Of a stretch of 6,718 bases of DNA, positions 1-4,772 are shown one piece after another; position 1 is the stretch's first letter, and each line of letters opens with the position of its first letter. Source of the stretch: Candidatus Thorarchaeota archaeon. Its GTDB lineage: Archaea > Asgardarchaeota > Thorarchaeia > Thorarchaeales > Thorarchaeaceae. Position numbers and translations under genes: made by a program. The stretch is taken from the NCBI GenBank assembly GCA_016840245.1, contig JAEOST010000153.1, forward strand, positions 1 through 6,718. The letters run 5' to 3'. The notes under the pieces were generated by a model. The model saw nothing but the letters and a program-made list of their open reading frames with translations. It was not told where the DNA came from and did no database searches.

Positions 1-167
1 AGCTGAGTGTCTTCCATTGTACCTGCATAGCCTGACATCTGCAACAAGACAATCATAAGCGTCGCAACGACCATCATGAATGAGAAACTCACGAGTGCGA
101 TGCGGCGTAATTGTTGTTTTCTCTGATTTTGTTCGAATTCCTTTTGTTCACTATTTGATTTTGACAA
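1..167 (-). CDS. Small membrane protein, N-terminal part only (runs off left edge)
   Basis: The frame is open for 55 codons from a TTG at 165-167 to the window edge. The predicted product starts with about 22 polar, Gln/Lys/Arg-rich residues (MSKSNSEQKEFEQ...), then a hydrophobic helix at about residues 23-43 (IALVSFSFMMVVATLMIVLL), then GYAGTMEDTQ. This is the pattern of an N-in membrane anchor, or the first helix of a larger membrane protein. A stop codon lies two codons upstream of the TTG, so the start cannot be further out. AGGAGG on the minus strand (179-184), inside the last codons of the metallo-hydrolase gene, is 11 bases from the TTG, a slightly long but usable spacing. The start lies only 3 bases after the stop of that gene, so the two are probably co-transcribed and possibly translationally coupled. 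The family is not recognisable from this fragment. Confidence 0.6.
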   Translation of the reverse strand, partial: MSKSNSEQKEFEQNQRKQQLRRIALVSFSFMMVVATLMIVLLQMSGYAGTMEDTQ

Positions 168-170
168 GTG

Positions 171-848
171 TTAGTCTTCCTCCTGAAAGATACTTGAGAG
201 TGCATTTCTGTCGAAGGGTAAACCATGACCAGGATAGACAGTTTGGAGATGGAGACTCTGAATGTTCTCTAGACTCCTGATGTAATCATCCCGATTGGAG
301 ATCAGGGTGCTCATCTTAGGCATCGACACATTGGTGAGGACATCACCACAAAAGAAGTCGCCATCTGCTGTCAGCAGTCCAATAGAGCCCTTGGAATGTC
401 CTGGGAGATGATGAACAGTGGCATCGAATCCAAACTCAGTAAGACTCTGCCTGTCCTTCAGCAAGATGTCTGGTGAGAACATGTCCTCATCATCAAGCCC
501 AATTCGCATGACGAGTGTGAATAGTTTTCCAATGGATCGCTTTGCACGACCCATCTCTCTGTTCCAGAACATATCACCCTTCTCGACCATCCCCACATCA
601 TCATCATGCATTGCTACTCTACAACCAAATCTCTCTTTGAGATAGGCACAGTTTCCCACATGGTCGAAGTCCCCGTGGGTGAGTATTATGAGTCTGATGT
701 CATCACATCCAGCCTCAGCTAGAGCAGCATCCATTAGATCACGATGCTTTGCATAGCCAGTGTCAATAAGGACAAATCCATCCTTTGCCTTGACCAAGTA
801 GCAGTTTGCTCTACCTGACTCAATCCTTGTGATGTGGGCGTCGTTCAT
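171..848 (-). CDS. Metallo-beta-lactamase-fold hydrolase
   Basis: The 225-residue product is a single-domain MBL-fold protein, probably cytoplasmic because no signal peptide is visible. Metal ligands appear in the expected order: the T57-H58-G-D60-F-D62-H63-V-G motif, H151 in PGHSKGS, D169 in FFCGDV and H208 in YPGHG. In the first motif the second His of the usual HxHxDH is Asp60, giving HxDxDH, a variant found in many archaeal and bacterial MBL proteins. All other ligands are intact, so an active binuclear metal hydrolase is expected. The family covers thioesterases, lactonases, glyoxalase II and others, and nothing here fixes the substrate. The start ATG has no clear ribosome binding site, and a TATA-like box about 37 bases upstream implies a leader of about 10 bases. 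The gene is divergent from a TetR regulator across two operator-like palindromes, so it is the likely main target. A small membrane protein gene follows directly. Confidence 0.9.
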   Translation of the reverse strand: MNDAHITRIESGRANCYLVKAKDGFVLIDTGYAKHRDLMDAALAEAGCDDIRLIILTHGDFDHVGNCAYLKERFGCRVAMHDDDVGMVEKGDMFWNREMGRAKRSIGKLFTLVMRIGLDDEDMFSPDILLKDRQSLTEFGFDATVHHLPGHSKGSIGLLTADGDFFCGDVLTNVSMPKMSTLISNRDDYIRSLENIQSLHLQTVYPGHGLPFDRNALSSIFQEED

Positions 849-862
849 AGTTACACTCTCAT

Positions 863-882
863 AAGTGAACGTTCATTCACTT
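863..882. promoter_or_regulatory. Operator-like palindrome 1 (TetR-type site)
   Basis: The core TGAACG-TT-CATTCA (866-879) lies within a longer inverted repeat with perfect 9-base arms ATAAGTGAA (861-869) and TTCACTTAT (876-884). It sits just downstream, in the minus direction, of the TATA-like box of the metallo-hydrolase gene, so a bound dimer would block initiation there. It shares its half-sites and flanks with the second site. TetR-family regulators bind sites of this form, and the half-site TGAATG is like that of the Bacillus FadR consensus. Binding by the adjacent TetR protein is an inference. Confidence 0.7.
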
Positions 883-890
883 ATATATTA
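881..890 (-). promoter_or_regulatory. TATA-like box of the metallo-hydrolase gene
   Basis: On the minus strand this reads TAATATATAA. Its centre is about 37 bases from the ATG at 848, predicting a transcription start near 859-861 and a leader of about 10 bases without a ribosome binding site. Operator-like palindrome 1 lies between this box and the predicted start. Confidence 0.5.
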
Positions 891-907
891 GTGAATGACC
901 ATTCATT
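890..907. promoter_or_regulatory. Operator-like palindrome 2 (TetR-type site)
   Basis: The core TGAATG-AC-CATTCA (892-905) has perfect 6-base arms around a 2-base spacer. Its centre is 26 bases from the centre of the first site, about two and a half helical turns, so two dimers would bind on roughly opposite faces of the DNA. It covers the BRE position just upstream of the TATA-like box of the TetR gene, which suggests autorepression. The pairing with the neighbouring regulator is inferred from position. Confidence 0.7.
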
Positions 908-913
908 TATATA
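906..913 (+). promoter_or_regulatory. TATA-like box of the TetR gene
   Basis: TTTATATA lies about 29 bases before the ATG at 939. With normal archaeal spacing, transcription would begin at about 934-939, giving a leaderless or nearly leaderless mRNA. This agrees with the absence of a Shine-Dalgarno motif. Operator-like palindrome 2 abuts the box on its upstream side. Confidence 0.5.
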
Positions 914-938
914 TCTTTCAATCACAGCCAGATGTATC

Positions 939-1508
939 ATGAGAACGCGAGACCAGGCAAAATATGATTCGATTGTCGATGCATCTATCACATTGACCAA
1001 TAAGCTAGGCTTTGATGGGATCTCTATCTCAAAGATAGCAAAGAAGGCGAAGGTCTCGCCTGCAACTATCTACATTTACTTTGAGAATAAGGAGGATCTC
1101 TTCACTAAGATCTATACCGATATTCGAAAGAAGATGAGTCAAGGTGCATTAGAGGGCCTTCAAGAGGGAATGAACACAGAAGAGACGTTCAAGTCTATAT
1201 GGTTTCACTCCTTCACATTCAATCTCCAGCATCCAGAGTATCTCGCTTATCGAGAGCAGTTTGAACGGACAGCAATGATGAGGAAAATCAAGGTGGAGGG
1301 CTTTGAGCTTTTCCACACAGTCGACAACCTACTCAAGCGCGGCATCAAGGAGAAGACAATCAAGCCCCTTCCTCTACCAGTATTGACAGCTTTTGCCTAT
1401 GTCCCCATTATCACCCTTCTGAATTATCATCATGGAGGGATAGTCAAGATGGATGAGAATCAAGTTGAGCAGGCATGTGAGATTGCCTGGAATTCGATTA
1501 GTTTGTAG
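939..1508 (+). CDS. TetR/AcrR-family transcriptional regulator
   Basis: The 189-residue product has the usual TetR length. The N-terminal DNA-binding domain covers about residues 5-55, with the helix-turn-helix at 28-49 (ISISKIAKKAKVSPATIYIY, then the F-x-N-K-E-D-L-F signature at 48-55). The remaining 130 residues form the all-helical ligand-binding and dimerisation domain, whose ligand cannot be read. An in-frame ATG at 834 would give 224 residues, but it would place coding sequence through the operators and TATA-like boxes and inside the divergent gene. The added peptide also does not resemble TetR, so 939 is chosen. The gene is divergent from the metallo-hydrolase, and the shared intergenic region has two matching palindromes, the typical layout of a local repressor controlling itself and its neighbour. 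The FadR-like half-sites hint at an acyl-CoA or other small hydrophobic effector, but this is speculative. Confidence 0.92.
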   Translation: MRTRDQAKYDSIVDASITLTNKLGFDGISISKIAKKAKVSPATIYIYFENKEDLFTKIYTDIRKKMSQGALEGLQEGMNTEETFKSIWFHSFTFNLQHPEYLAYREQFERTAMMRKIKVEGFELFHTVDNLLKRGIKEKTIKPLPLPVLTAFAYVPIITLLNYHHGGIVKMDENQVEQACEIAWNSISL

Positions 1509-1550
1509 TCAGTATACCAAATGTCAACTCGAGCTCCTATGGAACAATTT

Positions 1551-1583
1551 GAGAGAGGGTTCTCCTCTCTCCCTCTTTCTTCA
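1551..1583 (+). terminator. Hairpin and pyrimidine tract after the TetR gene
   Basis: Arms GAGAGAGG (1551-1558) and CCTCTCTC (1564-1571) make a perfect 8-base-pair stem with the loop GTTCT, followed by the pyrimidine run CCTCTTTCTTC. It starts 42 bases after the TetR stop codon and lies between convergent genes. A nearly identical element follows the ferredoxin gene. On the minus strand no T-rich run follows, so it most likely acts on the plus-strand transcript. Confidence 0.6.
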
Positions 1584-1616
1584 GATGAATACTGTGAGTG
1601 TTGTCTACACTGTCTG

Positions 1617-2213
1617 TTACTCACCGCCAAAGGACTGAGTTGGCTGGTAGTTTTTGTAAACCCAGACGAATGTCGCTACAACGGATATCCACATGGGAAT
1701 ACGACCAGCACCACGAAGAACCAGAGCTTGGTCGAAGCTCAAAATACCACCAGTGATTGGAAGTAGGTATGCTAGTAGATCAATCACCAGCCCAAGTAGA
1801 ACAATAGCGAAAGTGATGACGAAAGGCACTGTCCCCTTACTACGAAGGCTGAAGAATGCTAGTGCCCCCAGCAAGGGAATGACCAGATTGCCAGCAAAGT
1901 AGAACCAAATGTTGTAATCAATTAGCTGGGGTATCAATCGCATCAATAGGATTATTGGAGAAAATATGAATCCAATAAATGCGATTCTACATAGATTTTG
2001 ACCGTATTCTACGTAGAGTTTGTGAAAGCCCAGACCTATGAGCACAAAGCCTGCAGCTGCTAGAATCTCCAATAGTGGGAGAATCATCAGCACTTGGCCT
2101 TGTGTAACGAGACCCATGCCAACAGCAAATGACACGATATCGATGAGTATAACAAGACAGACACCAATAATTGCCAGAATTATGAGTCTGTTAGTAGACG
2201 AACTCTTTGTCAA
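1617..2213 (-). CDS. Six-helix integral membrane protein, unknown function
   Basis: The 198-residue product is very hydrophobic, with about six predicted transmembrane helices at roughly 10-33, 41-62, 74-94, 102-122, 130-152 and 171-188. The ends are short and polar (MTKSSSTNR and KNYQPTQSFGGE). Isolated charges or polar residues occur in or beside helices (D25, E49, R92, D145, R171), but I recognise no transporter, enzyme or receptor motif. The start is TTG at 2211-2213: a TAG stop lies two codons upstream and AGGAGG (2221-2226, minus strand) sits 7 bases before it, an ideal spacing. The gene stands alone, converging with the TetR gene and divergent from the ferredoxin gene. It could be one of the many lineage-specific archaeal membrane proteins. 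Confidence 0.8.
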   Translation of the reverse strand: MTKSSSTNRLIILAIIGVCLVILIDIVSFAVGMGLVTQGQVLMILPLLEILAAAGFVLIGLGFHKLYVEYGQNLCRIAFIGFIFSPIILLMRLIPQLIDYNIWFYFAGNLVIPLLGALAFFSLRSKGTVPFVITFAIVLLGLVIDLLAYLLPITGGILSFDQALVLRGAGRIPMWISVVATFVWVYKNYQPTQSFGGE

Positions 2214-2220
2214 TATCTAA

Positions 2221-2226
2221 CCTCCT
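2221..2226 (-). promoter_or_regulatory. Shine-Dalgarno AGGAGG that fixes a TTG start
   Basis: On the minus strand AGGAGG is separated by 7 bases (TTAGATA) from the TTG at 2213-2211, which begins the membrane protein gene. With the in-frame stop just upstream, this makes TTG the most likely real start. The gene therefore needs a leader of at least 20 bases, unlike its leaderless-looking neighbours. Confidence 0.75.
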
Positions 2227-2355
2227 AGGACGAAATCAATCCAAGAGAGGAAAGACGGTCACTAAAAAGATTTGTTAATCAAAGATAGAATTGGATATTG
2301 AGACACTCATGACTCGCGAGATCTTTGTATGTCAAGCAACGCACTCACGGAATTC

Positions 2356-2361
2356 ATTTTA
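2356..2361 (+). promoter_or_regulatory. Possible TATA-like box of the ferredoxin gene
   Basis: ATTTTA is centred about 28 bases before the ATG at 2387, and there is no Shine-Dalgarno motif. The spacing fits a leaderless transcript. The match is short and degenerate, so it rests mainly on position. The rest of the 2214-2386 gap is A/T-rich and carries both divergent promoters; I see no other clear element there. Confidence 0.35.
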
Positions 2362-2386
2362 GTGGCGATGTACCAATCTTGAAGCT

Positions 2387-2803
2387 ATGCCAATAGTAAC
2401 GATTGTCGATTTCATGGGTGAAGTTCAGAAAGAAATCACCGTGGAGAGTGGGACAAAGCTGCTCAAAGCTCTCATCGATAATGAGACCGACGTAGTACAT
2501 GCCTGTGGGGGGAACGCTAAATGCACCACCTGCAGGGTCACCATTCACAAGGGAGTACCAACAACGAAGACTCAGGCGCAACAGGAGCGCTTTGAGAGAG
2601 CAATAAAATCTGGCCAACCCCAATTCGATCATCCCGCTGTCTTCCTCTCATGTCAAGTAGTGGTGGAGAATGACATGACAGTGAGTGTGAGTGAAACATT
2701 CAATTCCGTAATTCATGACAGTCATGGGAAAGATACAGAGGATAAAGTCACACCGGACCCCGTTTGGTTGGACCACGAGGTTCCAGACTGGTGGGGAGGC
2801 TAA
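2387..2803 (+). CDS. [2Fe-2S] ferredoxin, adrenodoxin-type cluster spacing, with acidic tail
   Basis: The 138-residue product is a soluble electron carrier. The beta-grasp ferredoxin domain covers about residues 1-104. The cluster ligands are C40, C46 and C49 in HACGGNAKCTTCR and C89 in FLSCQV. The C-x5-C-x2-C spacing is that of adrenodoxin, putidaredoxin and Isc-type ferredoxins, not the C-x4-C-x2-C of plant-type ferredoxins. Residues 60-80 form a charged, Gln-rich insert (TTKTQAQQERFERAIKSG). After the domain comes a tail of about 34 residues, acidic and ending in WLDHEVPDWWGG, which is not part of the usual fold and could dock a redox partner. The start ATG has no ribosome binding site. 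No reductase, oxygenase or Fe-S assembly gene is adjacent, so the partner is unknown. A hairpin terminator follows 32 bases after the stop. Confidence 0.9.
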   Translation: MPIVTIVDFMGEVQKEITVESGTKLLKALIDNETDVVHACGGNAKCTTCRVTIHKGVPTTKTQAQQERFERAIKSGQPQFDHPAVFLSCQVVVENDMTVSVSETFNSVIHDSHGKDTEDKVTPDPVWLDHEVPDWWGG

Positions 2804-2834
2804 GTCAGAAAAAAGTATGAGCCATAACGACCAA

Positions 2835-2867
2835 TGAGAGGGTTTTCCTCTCTCATCTTCTTCCTGA
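2835..2867 (+). terminator. Hairpin and pyrimidine tract after the ferredoxin gene
   Basis: TGAGAGGG (2835-2842) can pair with 2848-2855 (CTCTCTCA), with one G-T wobble and a 5-base loop. A shorter perfect 6-base-pair register (2836-2841 with 2847-2852) is also possible. TCTTCTTCC follows. The element lies between the convergent ferredoxin and tautomerase genes. Bases 2836-2854 match 1553-1571 after the TetR gene at 18 of 19 positions, which supports a reused terminator motif in this genome. Confidence 0.6.
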
Positions 2868-2891
2868 ATCGGTCCACAATAGATTTCTGGT

Positions 2892-3095
2892 TTAAGGAGG
2901 TTTTTCGTCAGCCATTACTTTGGAAGCTGGTTTTCCTCCAATTCCCCAGTGTGTCTTAGGGATCTCTTGAACAGTGACTTCTACAGCTCGTTCTGGAATT
3001 CCTAAATCAACAAAGACCTTTGTTATTCCCGAGATAATCTGTTCCACAGCGGCTTCTGAAACGCCTTTCCACATTTTGACATCAACAATTGGCAT
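2892..3095 (-). CDS. 4-oxalocrotonate tautomerase-like small protein
   Basis: The 67-residue product fits the tautomerase superfamily of small (about 60-70 residue) beta-alpha-beta subunits that assemble into oligomers and use an N-terminal proline as general base. Removing the initiator Met exposes Pro-1 (MPIVDVKMWKG). The conserved C-terminal stretch is present as KTHWGIGGKPASK, with an aromatic residue (Trp) where 4-OT has Phe50. The two arginines that bind and polarise substrate in Pseudomonas 4-OT are missing: the position of Arg11 is Val (KGVSE) and that of Arg39 is Glu (AVEVTV). It may therefore act on a substrate without the usual dicarboxylate, or have a promiscuous or unknown role. 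No catechol or aromatic meta-cleavage genes are nearby. It stands alone on the minus strand, convergent with the ferredoxin gene. Confidence 0.87.
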   Translation of the reverse strand: MPIVDVKMWKGVSEAAVEQIISGITKVFVDLGIPERAVEVTVQEIPKTHWGIGGKPASKVMADEKPP

Positions 3096-3214
3096 AAGTC
3101 ATAAAGGGTGGACGAACAGATGTAGTTACCGTTCAAATCGTTCGAAGGCTTTAGAAGGAGTGTCAACAGCCTTGAATATTGTGATGAGTTCCAAACTCTA
3201 GACAATGACTCTAA
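3096..3214. promoter_or_regulatory. Divergent promoter region, tautomerase / DUF1846
   Basis: This 119-base gap must carry the promoters of the two divergent genes. On the plus strand GAATATT (about 3174-3180) is a possible TATA-like box, with predicted initiation near 3200-3206, about 12-20 bases before the DUF1846 start codons. On the minus strand CTTCTAAAG (near 3149-3158) is a weaker candidate. There is no Shine-Dalgarno motif on either side and no convincing operator palindrome. Confidence 0.35.
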
Positions 3215-3217
3215 GTG

Positions 3218-4753
3218 ATGCTAATGATTAGGAAGATTGGTTTTGATACTTCACGGTATCTCTCAGCCCAGATAAAGCGGATTATGGAACGAGTGAATCA
3301 ATTTGATACGCTCTACCTCGAGTTTGGAGGGAAACTCAGATACGACCATCATGCTTCGAGAGTTCTTCCCGGTTTCGCCGTCGACACGAAGGTCCAGATG
3401 CTCAAGAAACTGGGCAATAATATCGAGATTATTCACTGTATCAGTGCAAAAGATGTCGAGAGACGGAAAATTAGACGTGACTTTGGTCTAACATATGATG
3501 ATCAGATGCTCAAGGACATTGGCGACCTGAAGCAGTTGGATCTTGATGTATCTGCTGTGCTAATCAATAGATACAGCGGCGAGTATACATCTGACAAGTT
3601 CAAACAGCGCCTCGAAAACAGAGGAATCAGAGTAATCACTAATTCTGAAATTCCCAACTATCTCACGGATTTGGACAAGGTAGTCAGTGATGAAGGGTAT
3701 GGAAAATTCAACTATGTTGCTCCTGAAAAGAAGATTGTCATAATCACTGCACCAGGACCAGGAAGTGGGAAGATGAGTTTCGCTATGAGTCAGATCTATC
3801 ATGATAGAAAAGAGGGCATAGTGAGTAATTTTGCAAAGTTCGAGACCTTCCCTATATGGGACCTGCCTGTGAATCATCCTGTGAATATTGCGTATGAAGC
3901 AGCAACGGCTGATATCGGCGATTACAATTGTGTTGATCCATTCCACAAAGAAGCCTACAATCTTGAAGCAACTAACTACAATAGAGACGTAGAGAACTTT
4001 GCCATCATACGAAAAATCATTGAGAAGATTACTCCTGCTGGAGACCCCCTGGCAGATATCAAGAGTCCCACAGACATGGGGGTCAATATGGCCAATGAAG
4101 GAATAATCGACGATAGTGTGGTGCAACAAGCAAGTATTGATGAGATTGTCCGAAGGTACTATCAATACAACAGAGATTTCATTGAGGGGAATGTTACGCA
4201 CGACACCCTAGACCGCGTGGACAAAATAATGGGCCGAGTGAATGCAAAACCGGAAGATCGTGTTGTTGCAGCTCTGGCAAATAAGGCTCTAAAAGAGAGT
4301 AAGAAGAAATCAGAGATGGTGCAAAATGGAATGTATACTGGAGCTGCCATCGAGATATATACGAAGGATAACACCCCCCTCATTCTTACAGGAAAACGAT
4401 CAAGGATTCTCAATTCAGAATCTGCTGCGCTACTGAATGCCGTCAAATACCTGGCGGGTATTCCAGACGAGATTGATGTTCTTTCGCCAATTATCATTAA
4501 GAGTATAATGAAACTCAAGGAACAGATGTGTATTGTAGATACCAGTCTCGATGTGAAGGAAGTTCTTGATGCTCTTGCTGTAAGTGCTGTCTTTAATCCA
4601 AACGCTACAGAATGTATCAATTCTTTGACAGATCTTCAAGGTTGTGAGATGCATAGTACTCATCTTATTGGCCGTGGGTGTGAGAAAGCGCTGAAGGAAC
4701 TAGGTCTGAACCTGACAACGGATGCTAGAATCCCACTAGTCAGTAATTGGTAA
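3218..4753 (+). CDS. DUF1846 family protein
   Basis: The protein of about 510 residues is the full usual length for DUF1846, a widespread cytoplasmic family with solved structures but no settled function. Family hallmarks, numbered from the GTG at 3215, are: KIGFDTSRYL (7-16) at the N terminus, LYLEFGGKLRYDHHASRVLPGF (33-54), ISAKDVERRKIRRDFGLTYDD (76-96), the glycine-rich loop APGPGSGKMS (179-188) after the strand IVIIT, and KFETFPIWDLP (208-218) followed by HPVNIAYEAATADIGD. The loop resembles a P-loop but is not the standard GxxxxGK[ST], since Pro replaces the first Gly and Met follows Lys. NYNRDVE (254-260) and C-terminal helical and alpha/beta segments follow. Starts are possible at GTG 3215, ATG 3218 and ATG 3224. 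Family alignment places the real N terminus just before KIGFD, so 3218 or 3224 is preferred. It has no ribosome binding site and no operon partner. The next gene converges with only a 19-base gap. Confidence 0.93.
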   Translation: MLMIRKIGFDTSRYLSAQIKRIMERVNQFDTLYLEFGGKLRYDHHASRVLPGFAVDTKVQMLKKLGNNIEIIHCISAKDVERRKIRRDFGLTYDDQMLKDIGDLKQLDLDVSAVLINRYSGEYTSDKFKQRLENRGIRVITNSEIPNYLTDLDKVVSDEGYGKFNYVAPEKKIVIITAPGPGSGKMSFAMSQIYHDRKEGIVSNFAKFETFPIWDLPVNHPVNIAYEAATADIGDYNCVDPFHKEAYNLEATNYNRDVENFAIIRKIIEKITPAGDPLADIKSPTDMGVNMANEGIIDDSVVQQASIDEIVRRYYQYNRDFIEGNVTHDTLDRVDKIMGRVNAKPEDRVVAALANKALKESKKKSEMVQNGMYTGAAIEIYTKDNTPLILTGKRSRILNSESAALLNAVKYLAGIPDEIDVLSPIIIKSIMKLKEQMCIVDTSLDVKEVLDALAVSAVFNPNATECINSLTDLQGCEMHSTHLIGRGCEKALKELGLNLTTDARIPLVSNW

Positions 4754-4772
4754 TTCCTATAATCCCGATTAT

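Noticed and set aside
834..938. In-frame upstream ATG that would lengthen the TetR protein by 35 residues
   Set aside because: The extension runs through both operators and TATA-like boxes and overlaps the start of the divergent gene, and its peptide does not resemble a TetR N terminus.
2313..2320. Palindrome CTCGCGAG between the membrane protein and ferredoxin genes
   Set aside because: An 8-base palindrome alone is common, the flanks do not extend the symmetry, and no second copy is near.
2354..2632. 92-codon open frame antisense to the ferredoxin gene
   Set aside because: It overlaps the cysteine ligand region of a convincing ferredoxin and its translation shows no family features.
2893..2900. 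AAGGAGG on the plus strand, resembling a Shine-Dalgarno
   Set aside because: It is the reverse complement of the last Pro-Pro-stop codons of the tautomerase, and no start codon or open frame follows at a usable distance.
3131..3146. Direct repeat GTTCAAA / GTTCGAA spaced by 9 bases
   Set aside because: It is too short and inexact to separate from chance in a 119-base gap.
3145..3173. Inverted repeat AAGGCT / AGCCTT in the gap before DUF1846
   Set aside because: The arms are only 6 bases with a 17-base spacer, which is expected by chance; there is no second copy or regulator nearby.
3560..4201. 213-codon open frame on the minus strand inside the DUF1846 gene
   Set aside because: It lies antisense to a clearly conserved protein, and its translation has no recognisable domain, promoter or ribosome binding site.
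4754..4772. Search for a terminator between the convergent DUF1846 and serine hydrolase genes
   Set aside because: The 19-base gap has no hairpin and no T-run; transcripts probably overlap or end inside the opposite gene.
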